Source of the DNA: Lichina pygmaea | Taxonomy: Eukaryota > Ascomycota > Lichinomycetes > Lichinales > Lichinaceae | NCBI GenBank assembly: GCA_963422465.1 | Contig: OY730169.1 | Location: 5,757,123 to 5,821,122, forward strand | DNA: 64,000 nucleotides | Direction: 5' to 3' | Shown: positions 9,150 through 21,598 of the stretch, piece by piece | How the letters are laid out: each line of letters opens with the position of its first letter | Numbering within the stretch: the first letter of the stretch is position 1 | The notes under the pieces: generated by a model | Database searches by the model: none | What the model saw: the letters and a program-made list of their open reading frames with translations, nothing else | What the model was told of the DNA's origin: nothing | Position numbers and translations under genes: made by a program

Positions 9150-12100
9150 AATCTGTGTTATTTCTCCAGAGATTTCCATAGCATCTTGGTTGCAGGCTTC
9201 ACTTGTGGGTGTGATGCTGAGCTGTGGATGGAACTCTTTGTTGGCAAAGAACAGTGACATACCAGAGGAATCAGACTGGGAGTTAATCTGCGTGAACTCT
9301 GCCAGAGGAAGCCATTGGACCCAGTCATCTTGGAGATAGTTGACATAGGATCTCAGGTAGTGTTCAAGCTCCTGATTCTCTTGTTCTGTCTGACTATCTG
9401 TCTCTGGGTGGTGTCCTGAGGATAGTTGTAGCATGATGTCAAGATGGGCACAGAGTACTTTCCAGAATAAGCTGACAAACTGACCTTCTCTGTCTGAGAC
9501 AATACTCCTGGGTAAGCCATGGGTACAGACAACAAACTGGATGAACATCTGGACAAGATGCGAGGTTGTTATCTCAGCACATAGCACAAAGTGGTGTTCT
9601 TTGGTGAGACAGTCAGTGATGACCCAGATGTGCTTGGCACCAGGGAAGCAGGCATCTCTTGACTTGGGCAAGTCAGTAATAAAATCCATAGCCAGATCCT
9701 GCCAACATTGCTGAGGCACAGGAAGAGACAGCAGCTCTCCTTGGCAATCATAGGCAGGCTTTGCTCAAGAGTAGACATGACAATTCCTGATGTACTGCTG
9801 TATGATGTTCACTATCTTTGGCTAATAGTACTAACAAGACAGAAGATTGTGGGTCTTGGCAATCCTAGTGTGGCCAGCTATTGCTTGGTCATGGGCTTCT
9901 TGGAACAGGTGTAGGTGTAGCTTATTGTTCTCAGGGATCCAGAGTTGGTTCTTGTAGAAAAGTCAGTCATTTTCCAAGCTGCAGTCTGAGAGAGACACTT
10001 CTTGACTGTGCCTGACACTATCCCTTAGCATCTGTGACACTGTTACCACTGGGTCACCTTCAGTAAGGTTGTTATAGGCAGCTTGGATGATATCTGAAAG
10101 AGGTGCAGCATCAGGTTCAGTGTCAACTGGTACAGCTTCTGAACATCTCAGGATCTGGATGGGCTTGACTTGAACCTCTGAGTGTGCAAGATTCTTGGGC
10201 TTAAGGATGACTTACTCCATGAAGTCTTGACAGAGATCACTGTCTGACAGGAGGTCTTGGGAATGTCAAGTGAGAGTGTCAGCCTTGCACTGACTGCCTG
10301 GACAGTAGCTGATCTTGAAATTGAAGTGTGACAAGAACTCACTCCAACAGGCTTGACAGTGGGAAAGGCACTTTGACAATATGAAGTACTCCAAGTTCTT
10401 GTGATCAGAGATCACTTTGACAGGTTCTGGAGATCCTTTAAGCTCTGCTCACTATTCTTCAAAGGCACAGACAATTGCCAGCAACTCTTTGTTGTAGATC
10501 TTGTAGTTGCATTCTGCTGGCAGGTGGTGGTGTGACAAGAAGGCAACAGGGTGTAGAACTTCTTCATGATCTGGCTGTGACAGGACAGCACCAGAGACAT
10601 AGTCAGAAGTGTCAGTCTTAACAACACACTCCTTCTCTGGATCAAAGTGCTGCAGGATAGATGCAGTGCTGAACACCTTCTTGATACTTTCAAACAAGCA
10701 CTGCTCTGGGGTTTCCCACTTGAAGGTAACATTCTTCTTGGTCAGAGCTGTGAGCAGGGATGCAAGCTTGGCAAAGTCTTTGATGAACTGGTGGTAGAAG
10801 TTTGCAAAGGTAATGAAGTTCTACACTTCCTTGAGACTGGCAGGAGGCTTCCACTCCTTGATGGTGTCAGTCTTGGCTAGGTCCATACTCACAGATCTGG
10901 GTCAGCTGTCTTCAGTGGCAGACTGAATGATGAGGCCAAGGTACTTGACTTGATGTACTTCAAAGTTGTACTTGGAGATGTCAACTTGCAGACTTGCATC
11001 TTGTAGTCGACTGAGAACAAGCTTGATGTACTTCTGGTGTTCCTTGAGTGTCTGACTGTAGACAAGGATGTCATCCACATAGGCAGTGCCAAAGACATCA
11101 AGGATGTCAGGTCCCAAAACATCATTGATGTAGTTCTGGAATGTGCTTGGAGTATTGGCAAGACTAAAGGGCATGACAAGGTATTCGTAGAGGCCTGAGT
11201 GTGTGCGGAACACAGTCTTCCATTCTTCACCTTCCTTCATCCAGATACAGTTGAAGGCACCAATAATGTTAAGCTTGGTGTACCACACAGTTTTGCAAAG
11301 CTAGTCCAACATCTTCTGGATCAGTGGTAGGGGGTAACAGTTCTTGATGGTGATGGTGTTGAGTGCTCTGTAGTCTACACAGAAACACAATCCACCTTCT
11401 GGCTTCTTGACAAAAAAGACTGGTGCAGCAGCAGGTGATGAAGATGCCTGAATAAAGTCTTTGTTCAGGTTCTCTGTCAGGTACTTCTTGAGAACTTCGA
11501 GTTCTTCTCTGCTCATGCTGTACAGAGGTCCAGAGGGTGCCTGGGTTCCTGGTTCTATCTTGATCTCATGGTCAACTCCTGGGTGTAGAGGAGGAAGCTT
11601 GTCAGTGTTATCCTTGCTGAAGACATCCAGGAACTTGTGGTACTGAGCAGGGAGAAGTGTGGCAGAATCCACACACTTCTTTAGCTTCAACACCTGCTCA
11701 ATATCTCTCAGAGAAACACTGAGCATCTGGTGATCTGGCTTGGCAGCAAGAAGAGAAAATGCAGCATCATTGATGGGGATTGGTGTGGCAGAAAGGGGCT
11801 TGGGATCCTGAGACTTTCCAGCAGACATCTTGGCTTCAAGATCCAAAGAGATTGGATAGCTATTATTAGACTTGAGGTATGTGGATTGGCAGTGATCTGA
11901 CTTGAACATGATTGAGGTGTTTGTTCAATCAATGTGTGGCCTGTGCTTCTGGAGCTATGGCATCCACAGAATCACATCATAGTGAAGACCAGGAGACACA
12001 AAGAGAGAGACTTGCTCCTGGTGCACACCATGTGCTGTGGTCATGATTGTCTTGGCAAGATATGTGGTTTGTGATGTCTTGCCATCAAATGATTGCAATG

Positions 12101-12319
12101 TGCGTGGGTAGGGGAGAGGTTCTTGGTGAAGAGATTACGTAAAGAAAGCACCAATGCAGCCAAATACTGAACAGCCAGAGTCAATAAGAGTATTGCACTT
12201 GAATTTCCCATCTAGGATACAAGGAAGAAACAAGCACTTACTGTCCAATTGCTGGTCTGGAGACAGATAGCCAACATGGAGATTCTTTTCATGTTCTTGG
12301 GTGTGACAATGACCAAGGA
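9150..12319 (-). pseudogene. pol: C1 pol (protease to integrase, truncated)
   Basis: In the -1 frame relative to gag. A protease remnant near 12180 is followed by RT with YVDD at 11070-11081 and [15 protein letters not shown] near 11340-11400, RNase H near 10450-10700, then integrase with MDFITDLPK near 9700, ITDCLTKEHHF, SDREGQF and the Glu-containing ETDSQTEQENQ segment. Stops are scattered (for example near 11298, 10900 and 10450). It ends at the A1 insertion, so the chromodomain is missing here. No canonical slippery heptamer was seen at its gag end. Confidence 0.88.
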
Positions 12320-13277
12320 CTACTTGTTTTCTGACTCTGGAGTAGTCTCAACAGTGGCAGACTTGGTGGTGGTTGTGGTGGTGGCAACAACAGGCATGCT
12401 TTTCACTGGACAGAAGGTTGAGACATAACCTTGGTTCCTACAGTAGAAGAAGAGGCCTTTGCTTTGGCGATGTTCTTGCTCTTCTGGTGTCAGCTTAGAG
12501 TGGCTGAGATCCATGGTAGGACTTGGTGGCTGTGGTGTGAAGACTGGCTTGATGAACCCTGGACATGGAACTGAAGCTCCTGACTGTGGAACTGAGGCTT
12601 GGGTGGGAGGTGCTTGATGTGGATGGCAAGAGTTGGCAGAAAGTGGCATGCAACTGGTTGTCCTGTAGCTGGCATTCCTCAACAAGCTTCTGATAGCTGA
12701 TATCCTTGAGGTTAATGCTGACAAGCTGCTTGGTAAGTTCTTCAGAGACAGTGTATTGAAGATGGCACTTCAAGGTCTTGTTGTTGAAGCCTGTGTGTAG
12801 AGCATACTGATTGAACTCTGTGAAGAACTCAGCAAAGAAATAGTTGGCCTGACGTAAGGCAATAAGCTTTCTCTGAGCTAGGAACTCTGGGTCTGGGTTG
12901 GAGAAGGTGTTCCAGAGATCTTGGATAATGTTGTGCCAGTCAATGTACTGGCCAGCTGTGATCTTAGCTGAGATGTAGGACTGCGCAGTACCAGTCATGC
13001 ATGAAAAGATGTACACAATCTGCGATGTTTCTGTGGGGTACCGGTCAGTGTTGAGTGTCATCTTGAGTGACAGTGACATGATGAAGCTCTCAAGCTTCTC
13101 ATGTATGATTTCTGTGTTTCCACTATCACCACTGAAGATCTCTGGGTCAGCAGTGTGTTCAGACTTGGACTTGGGAGTAGTGTTAGTAGCTTGAATTTGC
13201 ATGAACTCTGCAAACATGTTGTGAAGGAACTTATTATTTCCAGCAACTGGCATGGCTTGGTCTGGTTGTTGAGACAT
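12320..13277 (-). pseudogene. gag: C1 gag
   Basis: ATG at 13277 (MSQQPDQAMPVAG), 58 nt inside the LTR. The first 260 codons are open: a capsid-like domain (DPEIFSGDSGN, WNTFSNPDPEFLAQRKL). A single-base insertion around 12650 (compare C2, one base shorter there) shifts the frame; the end, read in the other frame, has a zinc knuckle degraded to CRNQGYVSTFC (His of CCHC to Tyr) and stops at TAG 12320-12322. C2 is 957 nt, this copy 958. Confidence 0.85.
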
Positions 13278-13335
13278 GACAAGGATGTGAACATGGCTTG
13301 GTGAAGTGTGTTATGGTTGGGTAGGTCTTTTGTAG

Positions 13336-13609
13336 TGTGACAAGGCAATAGCAGAGCAAAACTTAAGCCTAACTGATTTGGTAACCTTGACCTGACTTGG
13401 CTTGAGACTTGAGACTTGGATTGATGTACAAGACAAAAGACAAGGAAGGAAGAAAAAGAGAAAAGAAGAGAAGAAGCTGGGGGAGCAGGAGAAGTTCTTA
13501 TAGGCAGGGGATCAGGCAACAGCGGAGCAAACAGGCAACAGTGCAGATGGAACTTCCCAGCAAGGTGTGTGACTTGTGCCAGATATGCAACTGGGCCACA
13601 ACCGTGACA
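13336..13609 (-). repeat. C1 5' LTR
   Basis: 274 bp with TGTGACA at both ends, homologous to the 275-bp LTRs of C2. It contains a purine-rich AAG/GAA stretch. It lacks the long inverted-hexamer arrays found in the A and B LTRs. Confidence 0.9.
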
Positions 13610-14960
13610 CTAGCAACCTCAGCTCTTCAAGAGATAGACATTATTACACTTCAAGAACTCTGGAAAAACCTCCACCTGGAGACAAGCACTTTTACTGTTT
13701 TCTCTTCTTTTCTTTCTCTTTACTGTTCAGAGATTAGCAGAACACTTTTTCTTATTAATAAAAACCTGAAACTCTCTTCTCTTCATCCTACTTTCTAGAG
13801 TAGGGAAAAACAAAAGCCAACAGGACTCCTGATCTTCCCCTGGTCCCAGATTTGGAAACTCAAGAAAGACTAGCTAAAACCTTTGAGGAGAAGACAAAAG
13901 TATTCTCAGCCTAGTTCTTCCCCAAAGCACTTGTTCCAGAACCAAGTACAGAGAGTTCCCAGAGTACTCCAGAGATCCAGCTCTCTCAGAAAGTTACTGC
14001 TGAAGAAGTGGAACAAATCCTGAACAAGAAGAAATCTTTCACAGCAGGAGGAAAAGATAAGCTGCTAAATAGATTTCTGAAAGCTCTGGGTTCCAAGTTC
14101 TGCCAAGCTATGGCTGTTCTCACATCAACATGCTGGAGACTGGAATACTTTCCAGAGAGGTTTAAGAATGTAAAGACAGTCTGTCTAAGAAAACCTGGTA
14201 AAGAATACTATAACCAAGCTAAAGCCTGGTGCTCTATAGCTTTGCTAAACATAACTGGCAACCTGATAGAAGCTATTACAGCAACAAGGCTAAGCAAGGT
14301 AGTAGAAGAAGCTAGACTTTTACCAGAAATCCAGATAGACTTCAGGAAAGGAAGATCAACTGAATCAGCACTCTTCCTACTAACTTCCCAAGTGGAAAAA
14401 GTCTGGAAGAAAGGCATAGTTACATCTCTACTTTCTCTAGATATCTCAGAAGTCTATGACAGAGTTCTACCTAAGATCCTCCAACAAATCCTAGAGAGAA
14501 AAGGAATTCCTCTCTGGCTATCTTCCTAGATTCTCTCTTTCTGCACTAGTTATTCTACCACTCTTGTGTTTGATAACTCTAAGTTCTCTGCTATTCCTAT
14601 TCACTGTGGAGTTCCCTAAGGTTTCTCTTTATCTTCTATTCTATTTCTATTTTACATTTCTGAACTTCATGAAACTGTACACTCTCCTTCCACTAGTATT
14701 TCTACTCTGAGATTTGCAGATGATACAAATCTGCTTACATTTGGACACTCTCTAAAAAGCAACCTTCTGAAGTTGAAGAACACATATCTTAAATATCTAT
14801 TATAGACTGCAAGACATGGAATAGTCTTCTTTTCTGAGAAATATAAAATACTTTATTTTTCTAGAAGAAGATCAGACAATCTTCAGCTTAAGCTCAGACT
14901 GGGGAATGTGATTCTAAGACTAAAAGAAGAAGTGTGAGTATTAGGAGTGTACCTGGATGC
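13610..14960 (+). pseudogene. LINE (Tad-like non-LTR retrotransposon), 5' part: endonuclease remnant and reverse transcriptase
   Basis: Read on the plus strand. 13610-13798 resembles an apurinic-type endonuclease N-terminus (ALQEIDIITLQELW, then TLFLINKNLKLSS). Right after its stop the sequence jumps to the pre-RT region, so most of the endonuclease is deleted. RT is open from 14008 to 14529 (NKKKSFTAGGKDKLLNRF, FRKGRSTESALFLLTSQVEK), has TAG 14530 and TAA near 14618, and carries GVP*GFSLSSILFLFY and the FADD catalytic motif at about 14713-14724. It breaks at LGVYLD where C2 entered. C1 cut its 5' side. No ORF1 is visible. Confidence 0.85.
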
Positions 14961-15235
14961 TGTGACAAGGCAATGGCAGAGCGGAACTCAAGTCTAACTG
15001 ATTCAGTAACCTTGACCTGACTTGGCTTGAGACTTGAGACTTGGATTGATGTACAAGATGAAAGACAAGGAAGGAAAAGAGAAAAGAAGAAGAGAAGAAG
15101 AGAAGAAGCTGGAGGAGCAGGAGAAGTTCTTATAGGCAGAGGATACAGTGGAGCAAGCAGGCAACAGTGCAGATGGAACTTCCTGGTAAGGTGTGTGATT
15201 TGTGCCAGATATGCAACTGGGCCAGAACTGTGACA
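14961..15235 (-). repeat. C2 3' LTR
   Basis: 275 bp, TGTGACA at both ends. The internal polypurine tract reads GAAGGAGGGGGG in sense directly before the pol stop and the LTR. Confidence 0.93.
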
Positions 15236-18200
15236 TTACCCCCCTCCTTCACATAGCAAACTCCTGTGAGCCTCAGGCTGCTTGTGGGTGTAGTTCTGTG
15301 GCTGTGGTTTCCTTGGGTATTTCTCATGGAAGTTGTAGATAGTGTCTTTGGTGTTGTTAAGATGCTCAATAGACTCTTCAGTGGCATCTTCAATTGGCTA
15401 TCCGGACTATTTGACCAGGTACTTGAACTTCTGTTGAGACATTGCTGGCTTGGAGTCAAGGATTTCTTCAACCTGGAACTCTTCATCTATGTCTTGACTA
15501 ATGACAGGGCCAGGGTGTTTATTTGATTGGCTAGAGATAGGATTAGCAGGTGTCAGACATAGAAGGGAAACATGAAAGATAGGGTGGATCTTGAGAGTGT
15601 GTGGAAGCTCCAGATAGCAGGCACAGCTTCCGACTGTCTTCAACACCTTGAATAGTCCAATCCACTTGTTGTCAAGCTTTTTGCATAGGTGGCGTGTCCT
15701 GATGTTCTTGGTATTCAGCCAAACAAGATCTCTAGTTTGATAGGACAGTGACAGGACTTGATGTAAATTAGTGGTGTGAGCTTGAGCTTCCTGGGATAGT
15801 CAGAGTTCAGCTTGCAACTGTTCCAGAATCTGTGTCATTTCTCTAGAGATTTCCATAGCATCTTGGTTACAGGCTTCACTTGTGGGTGTGATGCTGAGCT
15901 GTGGATGGAACCTTTTGTTGGCAAAGAACAGTAACATGCCAGAGGAATCAGACTGGGAGTTGTTCTGCGTGAACTCTGCCAGAGAAAGACATTGGACCCA
16001 GTCATCTTGGAGATAGTTAACATAGGATCTCAGGTAGTGTTCAAGCTCCTGATTCTCTTGTTCTGTCTGACTATCTATCTCTGGGTGGTGTTCTGAGGAT
16101 AGTTGTAGTATGACATCAAGATGGGTACAGAGTGCTTTCCAGAATAAGCTGACAAACTGACCTCCTCTGTCTGAGACAATGCTTCTGGGTAAGCCATGGG
16201 TACAGACAACAAACTGGATGAACATCTGGACAAGATACAAGGTTGTTATCTCAGCACATAGCACAAAGTGGTGTTCTTTGGTAAGACAGTCAGTGATAAC
16301 CCAGATGTGCTTGGCACCAGGGAAGCAGGCATCTCTTGACTTGGGCAAGTCAGTAATGAAATCCATAGCCAGATCCTGCCAACATTGCTGAGGCACAGGA
16401 AGAAACAGCAGCTCTCCTTGGCAATCATAGGCAGGCTTTGCTCAAGAGTAGACATGACAATTCCTGATGTACTGCTGTATGATGTTCACTATCTTTGGCC
16501 AATAGTACCAACAAGACAGAAGATTGTGGGTCTTGGCAATCCCAGTGTGGCTAGCTATTGCTTGGTTATGGGCTTCTTGGAACAGGTGTAGGTGTAGCTC
16601 ATTATTCTCAGGGATCCAGAGTCAGTTCTTGTAGAAGAGACAGTTATTTTCCAAGCTGCAGTCTGAGAGAGACACTTCTTGACTGTGCCTGACACTATCC
16701 CTTAGCATCTGTGACACTGTTACCACTGGGTCACCTTCAGTAAGGTTGTTATAGGCAGCTTGGATAATGTCTGAAAGAGGTGTAGCATCAGGTTCAGTGT
16801 CAACTGGTACAGTTTCTGAACATCTCAGGATCTGGATAGACTTGACTTAAACCTCTGAATGTGCAAGATTCTTGGGCTTGAGGATAACTTACTCCATGAA
16901 GTCTTGACAGGGATCACTGTCTGACAGGAGATCTTGGGAATGTCAAGTGAGGGTGTCAGCCTTGCACTGACTGCCTGGACAGTAGCTGATCTTGAAATTG
17001 AAGTGTGACAAGAACTTGCTCTAACAGACTTGACAGTGGGAAAGGCACTTTGATGACATGAAGTACTCCAAGTTCTTGTGATCAGAGATCACCTTGACAG
17101 GTTCTGGAGATTCTTTAAGCTCTGCTCACTATTCTTCAAAGACATGGACAATTGCCAGCAACTCTTTGTTGTAGATCTTGTAGTTGTATTCTGCTGGCAG
17201 GTGGTGGTGTGACAAGAAGGCAACAGGGTGTAGAACTCCTTCATGATCTGGCTGTGACAGGACAGTACCAGAGATGTAGTCAGAAGTGTCAGTCTCAACA
17301 ACACACTTCTTCTCTGGATCAAAGTACTGCAGGATAGATGCAGTACTGAACATCTTCTTGATACTTTCAAACAAGTGCTACTCTGGGGTTTCCCACTTGA
17401 AGGCAACATTCTTCTTGGTCAGAGCTGTGAGTGGGGATACAAGTTTGGCAAAGTCTTTGATGAACCAGTGGTAGAAGTTTGCAAAGGCAATGAAGCTCTG
17501 CACTTCCTTGAGACTGGCAGGAGGATTCCACTTCTTGATGGTGTCAGTCTTGGCTGGGTCTATGCTCACAGATCTGGGTCAGCTATCTTCAGTGGCAGAC
17601 TGAATGATAAGGCCAAGGTACTTGACTTGATGTACTTCAAAGTCACACTTGGAGATGTCAACTTGCAGGCTTGCATCTTGTAGTTGACTGAGAACAAGCT
17701 TGACATGCTTCTGGTGTTCCTTGAGTGTCTGACTGTAGATAAGGATGTCATCCACATAGGCAGTGTTAAAGACATCAAGGATGTCAGGTCCCAAAACATC
17801 ATTGATGTAGTTCTGGAACATGCTTGGAGTATTGGCAAGACCAAAGGGTATGACAAGGTATTCGTAGAGGCCTGAGTGTGTGCGGAACGCAGTCTTCCAT
17901 TCTTCACCTTCCTTCATCTGGATACAGTTAAAGGCACTAATAATGTCAAGCTTGGTGTACCACACAGTTTTGCAAAGCTGGTCCAACATCTCCCAGATCA
18001 GTGGTAGGGTAACAGTTCTTGATGGTGATAGTGTTGAGTGCTCTGTAGTCTACACAGAAACACAATCCACCTTCTGGCTTCTTGACAAAAAAGACTGGTG
18101 TAGCAGCAGATGATAAAGATGCTTGAATGAAGCTCTTGTTCAGGTTCTCTGTCAGGTACTTCTTAAGAACTTCAAGTTCTTCTCTGCTCATACTTTACAG

Positions 18201-18996
18201 AGGTCCAGAGAGTGCCTGGGTTCCTGGTTCCATCTTAATCTCATAGTCAACTTCTGGGTGTAGAGGAGGAAGCTTGTCAGCATCATCCTTGCTGAAGATG
18301 TCCAGGAACTTGTGGTACTGAGCAGGGAGAAGTGTGGCAGGATCCACACACTTCTTTAGCTTCAACATCTGCTCAATGTCTCTCAGAGAAACACTGAACA
18401 CCTGGTGATCTGGCTTGGCAGCAAGGAGAGAAAATACAGTAGTATTGATAGGGATTGGTGTGGCAGAAAAAAGCTTGGGATTCTGAGGCTTTCCAGCAGA
18501 TGTCTTAGCTTCAAGATCCAAAGAGATTGGATAGCCATTGTTAGACTTAAGGCATGTAGATCAGCAGTGATCTGACTTGAACATGATTGAGGTGTTTGTT
18601 CAATCAATGTGTGGCCTGTGCTTCTGGAGCTATAGCATCCCCAGAATCACATCATAGTGAAGACCAGGAGACACAAACAGAGAGACTTGCTTCTGGTGCA
18701 CGCCATGTGCTGTGGTCATGATTGTCTTGGCAAGATGCATGGTTTGTGATGTCTTGCCATCAAACAATCGCAATGTGTGTGGGTAGGGGAGAGGTTCTTG
18801 GTGAAGAGATTGCGCAAAGGAAGCACCAATGCAGCCAAAAATGCTGAACAGCCAGAGTCAATAAGAGTATTGCACTTGAATTTCCCATCTAGGATACAAG
18901 GAAGAAACAAGCACTTACTGTCTAATTGCTGGTCTGGAGACAGATAGCCAACATGGAGATCTTTTTCATGTCCTTGGGTGTGACGATAACCAAAGA
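15236..18996 (-). pseudogene. pol: C2 pol (protease, RT, RNase H, integrase, chromodomain)
   Basis: Protease with TLIDSGCSAF at about 18840-18865; RT with YVDD at 17747-17758; RNase H 17129-17374; integrase 15800-16396 (MDFITDLPK, ITDCLTKEHHF, VSDRGGQF), which is an open 198-codon stretch; chromodomain at about 15400-15500 (FQVEEILDS, KFKYLVK) cut by TAG 15407 where TGG is expected. The terminal TAA is at 15236-15238, immediately next to the LTR. A 2-nt deletion near 18008 relative to C1 and another small indel between protease and RT shift the frame. The element is dead. Confidence 0.9.
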
Positions 18997-19953
18997 CTAC
19001 TTGTTTTCTGACTCTGGAGTAGTCTCAACAGTGGCAGACTTGGTGGTGGTTGTGGTGGTGGCAACAACAGGCATGCTTTTCACTGGACAGAAGGTTGAGA
19101 CATGACCTTGGTTCCCACAGTAGAAGGAGAGGCCTTTGCTTTGGTGATGTTCTCACTCTTCTGGTGTCAGCTTAGAGTGGCTGAGATCCATGGTAGGACT
19201 TGGTGGCTGTGGCGTGAAGGCTGGCTTGATGAACCCTGGACACAGAACTGAAGCTTCTGACTGTGGAACTGAGGCTTGGGTGGGAGGTGCTTGACATAGA
19301 TGGTGAGAGTTAGCAGAAGTGGTACACAACTGGTTGTCCTGCAGCTGGTATTCCTCAACAAGCTTCTGATAGCTGATGTCCTTGAGGTTGATACTGACAA
19401 GCTGCTTGGCAAGCTCTTCAGAGACAGTACATCAAAGATAGCACTTCAAGGCCTTGTCATTGAAGCCTGTGTGTGGAGTATACTGATTGGACTCTGTGAA
19501 GAACTCGGCAAAGGAATGGTTGGCCTGACACAAGGTGATGAGCTTCCTCTGAGCTAGGAACTCTGGGTCTGGGTCAGAGAAGGTGTTCCAGAGATCTTGG
19601 ATGATGTCGTGCCAGTCAATGTACTGGCCAGCCATGATCTTAGCTGAGATGTAGGACTGTGTAGTGCCAGTCATGCGTGAAAAGACATACGCAATCTGTG
19701 ATGTTTCCGTGGGGTACCAGTCAGTGTTGAGTGTCATCTTGAGTGACAGTGACATGATAAAGCTCTCAAGCTTCTCATGCGTGATTTCCGTGTTTCTGCC
19801 ATCACCACTGAAGATCTCTGGGTCAGCAGTGTGTTCAGACTTGGACTTGGGAGTAGTGTTAGTAGCTTGAATTCACATGAACTCTGCAAACATGTTGTGA
19901 AGAAACTTGTTATTTCCAGCAACTGGCATGGCTTGGTCTGGTTGTTGAGATAT
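18997..19953 (-). pseudogene. gag: C2 gag
   Basis: 957 nt, 319 codons including the stop TAG 18997-18999. The start codon is ATA (ATG in C1). The capsid domain is open from 19432 to 19755 (MSLSLKMTLNTDWYPTETSQ) and broken by a TGA next to it. The zinc knuckle near 19110 keeps its Cys and His better than C1. Pol follows in the -1 frame. Confidence 0.85.
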
Positions 19954-20011
19954 GACAAGGACATAAACATGGCTTGGTGAAGTGTGTTATAGTTGGGTAG
20001 GTCTTTTGTAG

Positions 20012-20286
20012 TGTGACAAGGTAATAGCAGAGCAGAACTCAAGTCTAACTGATTCAGTAACCTTGACCTGACTTGGCTTGAGACTTGAGACTTGGATTGA
20101 TGTACAAGACAAAAGACAAGGAAGGAAAAGAGAAAAGAAGAAGAGAAGAAGAGAAGAAGCTGGGGGAGCAGGAGAAGTTCTTATAGGCAGAGGATACAGC
20201 AGAGCAAGCAGGCAACAGTGCAGATGGAACTTCCTGGTAAGGTGTGTGATTTGTGCCAGATATGCAACTGGGCCAGAACTGTGACA
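20012..20286 (-). repeat. C2 5' LTR
   Basis: 275 bp, same ends as its partner. The gag start lies 58 nt inside. As in A and B, no TGG-initial tRNA primer-binding sequence is obvious right after the LTR. Confidence 0.93.
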
Positions 20287-21426
20287 GATGCAAAACTCCA
20301 CTGGCATAAGCACCAGAGAATTATTCTTCAAAAAGCTCAGAAAACACTTTCCTTTTTTTCTAGAACTTTATATTCTACTTGGGGTTTCCCAGTCCTCACA
20401 TCACATCTTGTGTATACTGCAATACTCAGATCTTTACTGAGTTATGCTGTAGGGATCTGGTTCAATCCTCTAAGAAATCTTCTAATATCTCTTCTTTTAG
20501 CACATTCCAGAACAAATACCTGAAACTTATTGGAGATGTCTTCAAAGCCACTCTATCTTTCTTATTAGAGAGTGAGCTTTTTCTTTTACTTCTAGATCTG
20601 TATTTCAAATTTTGCACAGCCTGTTTTCTCTCTTCTATTCAAACCTCCTCTCTGAAAACACTTCTGGACAATATCTTTTCCAATATCTCCCACTATGCCT
20701 CTTCTGTGAAGAAACCTTTAAAGAAATCCTCAACTATCTCTCCCTATTGGAAGTTCACTTGGTTAAACTAATTAACTACTAACCAGGCTAGTTCAAAGAA
20801 AGAACTACAGAAACTCTTTGTTAAAGAGTGGAAAAACTAATAGGAGGTGAAGAAAAAAAAAGCTACTCTGGGTGGTAGGTGTTTTGTCAAAAGCCTCACC
20901 ACAACAACCTGAAGCTCTACAAAGAGCTACAGAAAGCTGAGGCAAGTCTACTACTACAAACCAGAACTGGGAGAATTGACCTGGTAAGTTTTCTATTCAG
21001 AGCTGGAGTTCCAGATTTTCCTACCCCTTTATATATCTGTGGTCAAGTAGAAAAGACAGTGAAACATATCACCTCTTCATACTCTCTTTATTCAAGTCAA
21101 AGACAGTAAACTCCTTTCAATTCTCAAGATTTCACTTCTATTATTTTAAACCCAGAGTTTCTACAGAAGTTTCTATACTGGTTCATGTTTTTGAAAAGAC
21201 TGAACCAGTTTAATCTAGCTTTCAAACTCCACTATTCACACTCTAATATCTAGAAGTTTTCTTTCTACTAGTCACTACAAGATTTTCTTTTGCTACATCC
21301 TCTAGTCACCCCCAGTCTTCAGTCTTTATTTCTCTAAAGATTTTCTGAAGAAAATCACTCTTAGCTAGAAGATCTGCATGGCTGAAAAGCTACTATCAGT
21401 GTAAGAATCAAATAAAATAAAATAAA
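20287..21426 (+). pseudogene. LINE, 3' part: end of RT, C-terminal zinc-finger region and AAATA tail
   Basis: Continuation of the LINE beyond C2: the codon frame joins LGVYLD to KLHWHKHQ, the usual motif after the RT palm. Next come LVYTAILRSLLSYAVGIW and, at 20879-21109, a C-terminal part typical of Tad-like elements (LYKELQKAEASLLLQTRTG, then PLYICGQVEKTVKHI with Cys and His). The rest is AT-rich 3' UTR. The end is a short AAATA/AAAATA repeat at about 21408-21426, as expected for target-primed insertion. Many stops; inactive. Confidence 0.85.
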
Positions 21427-21598
21427 ACTGTCAAGTCTGTCAAGCTGTACTTGAAAGACTTGATGTATATATATACTGTGTCAAGCTTGTCAAGCTGTGC
21501 TCACAAGTCTTGCCACATGCACACTGTGTCAAGCTGGTCAAGTTGGGCTTGCCATACTTGATGTATATACACACTATGTCAAGCAACTTCTGGTCAGT
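21427..21598 (-). repeat. Old U3 fragment (type D), left part
   Basis: About 170 bp of roughly 58-60 bp imperfect tandem units with GTCAAGC and CTTG motifs and (TA)n stretches. Its other part lies at 34825-34933 beyond A2, which inserted here with a TCAGT duplication (21594-21598 and 34820-34824). It looks like the U3 of an A-related LTR; the R/U5 half is missing. Confidence 0.7.

Larger units (their letters stand above)
9150..13609 (-). mobile_element. Element C1: family C chromovirus, minus strand, cut by A1
   Basis: The 5' LTR (13336-13609), gag and pol up to the integrase are present. A1 inserted in the integrase C-terminal region at 9150, so the chromodomain and 3' LTR are outside the window to the left. 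The bases following the 5' LTR are CTAGC (13610-13614), the probable target duplication; its partner is not in view. The host sequence to the right is a LINE endonuclease. Confidence 0.9.
14961..20286 (-). mobile_element. Element C2: complete family C chromovirus inserted in the LINE
   Basis: 5,326 bp with LTRs of equal length (14961-15235 and 20012-20286) and the duplication GATGC on both sides (14956-14960, 20287-20291). Read on the minus strand: gag, protease, RT, RNase H, integrase, chromodomain. The pol stop touches the 3' LTR, so there is no room for the antisense ORF seen in A and B. Confidence 0.95.

Noticed and set aside
13409-13798. 129-codon ORF joining the C1 LTR and LINE sequence
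   Set aside because: A chance fusion across an insertion border; the second half alone is LINE endonuclease.
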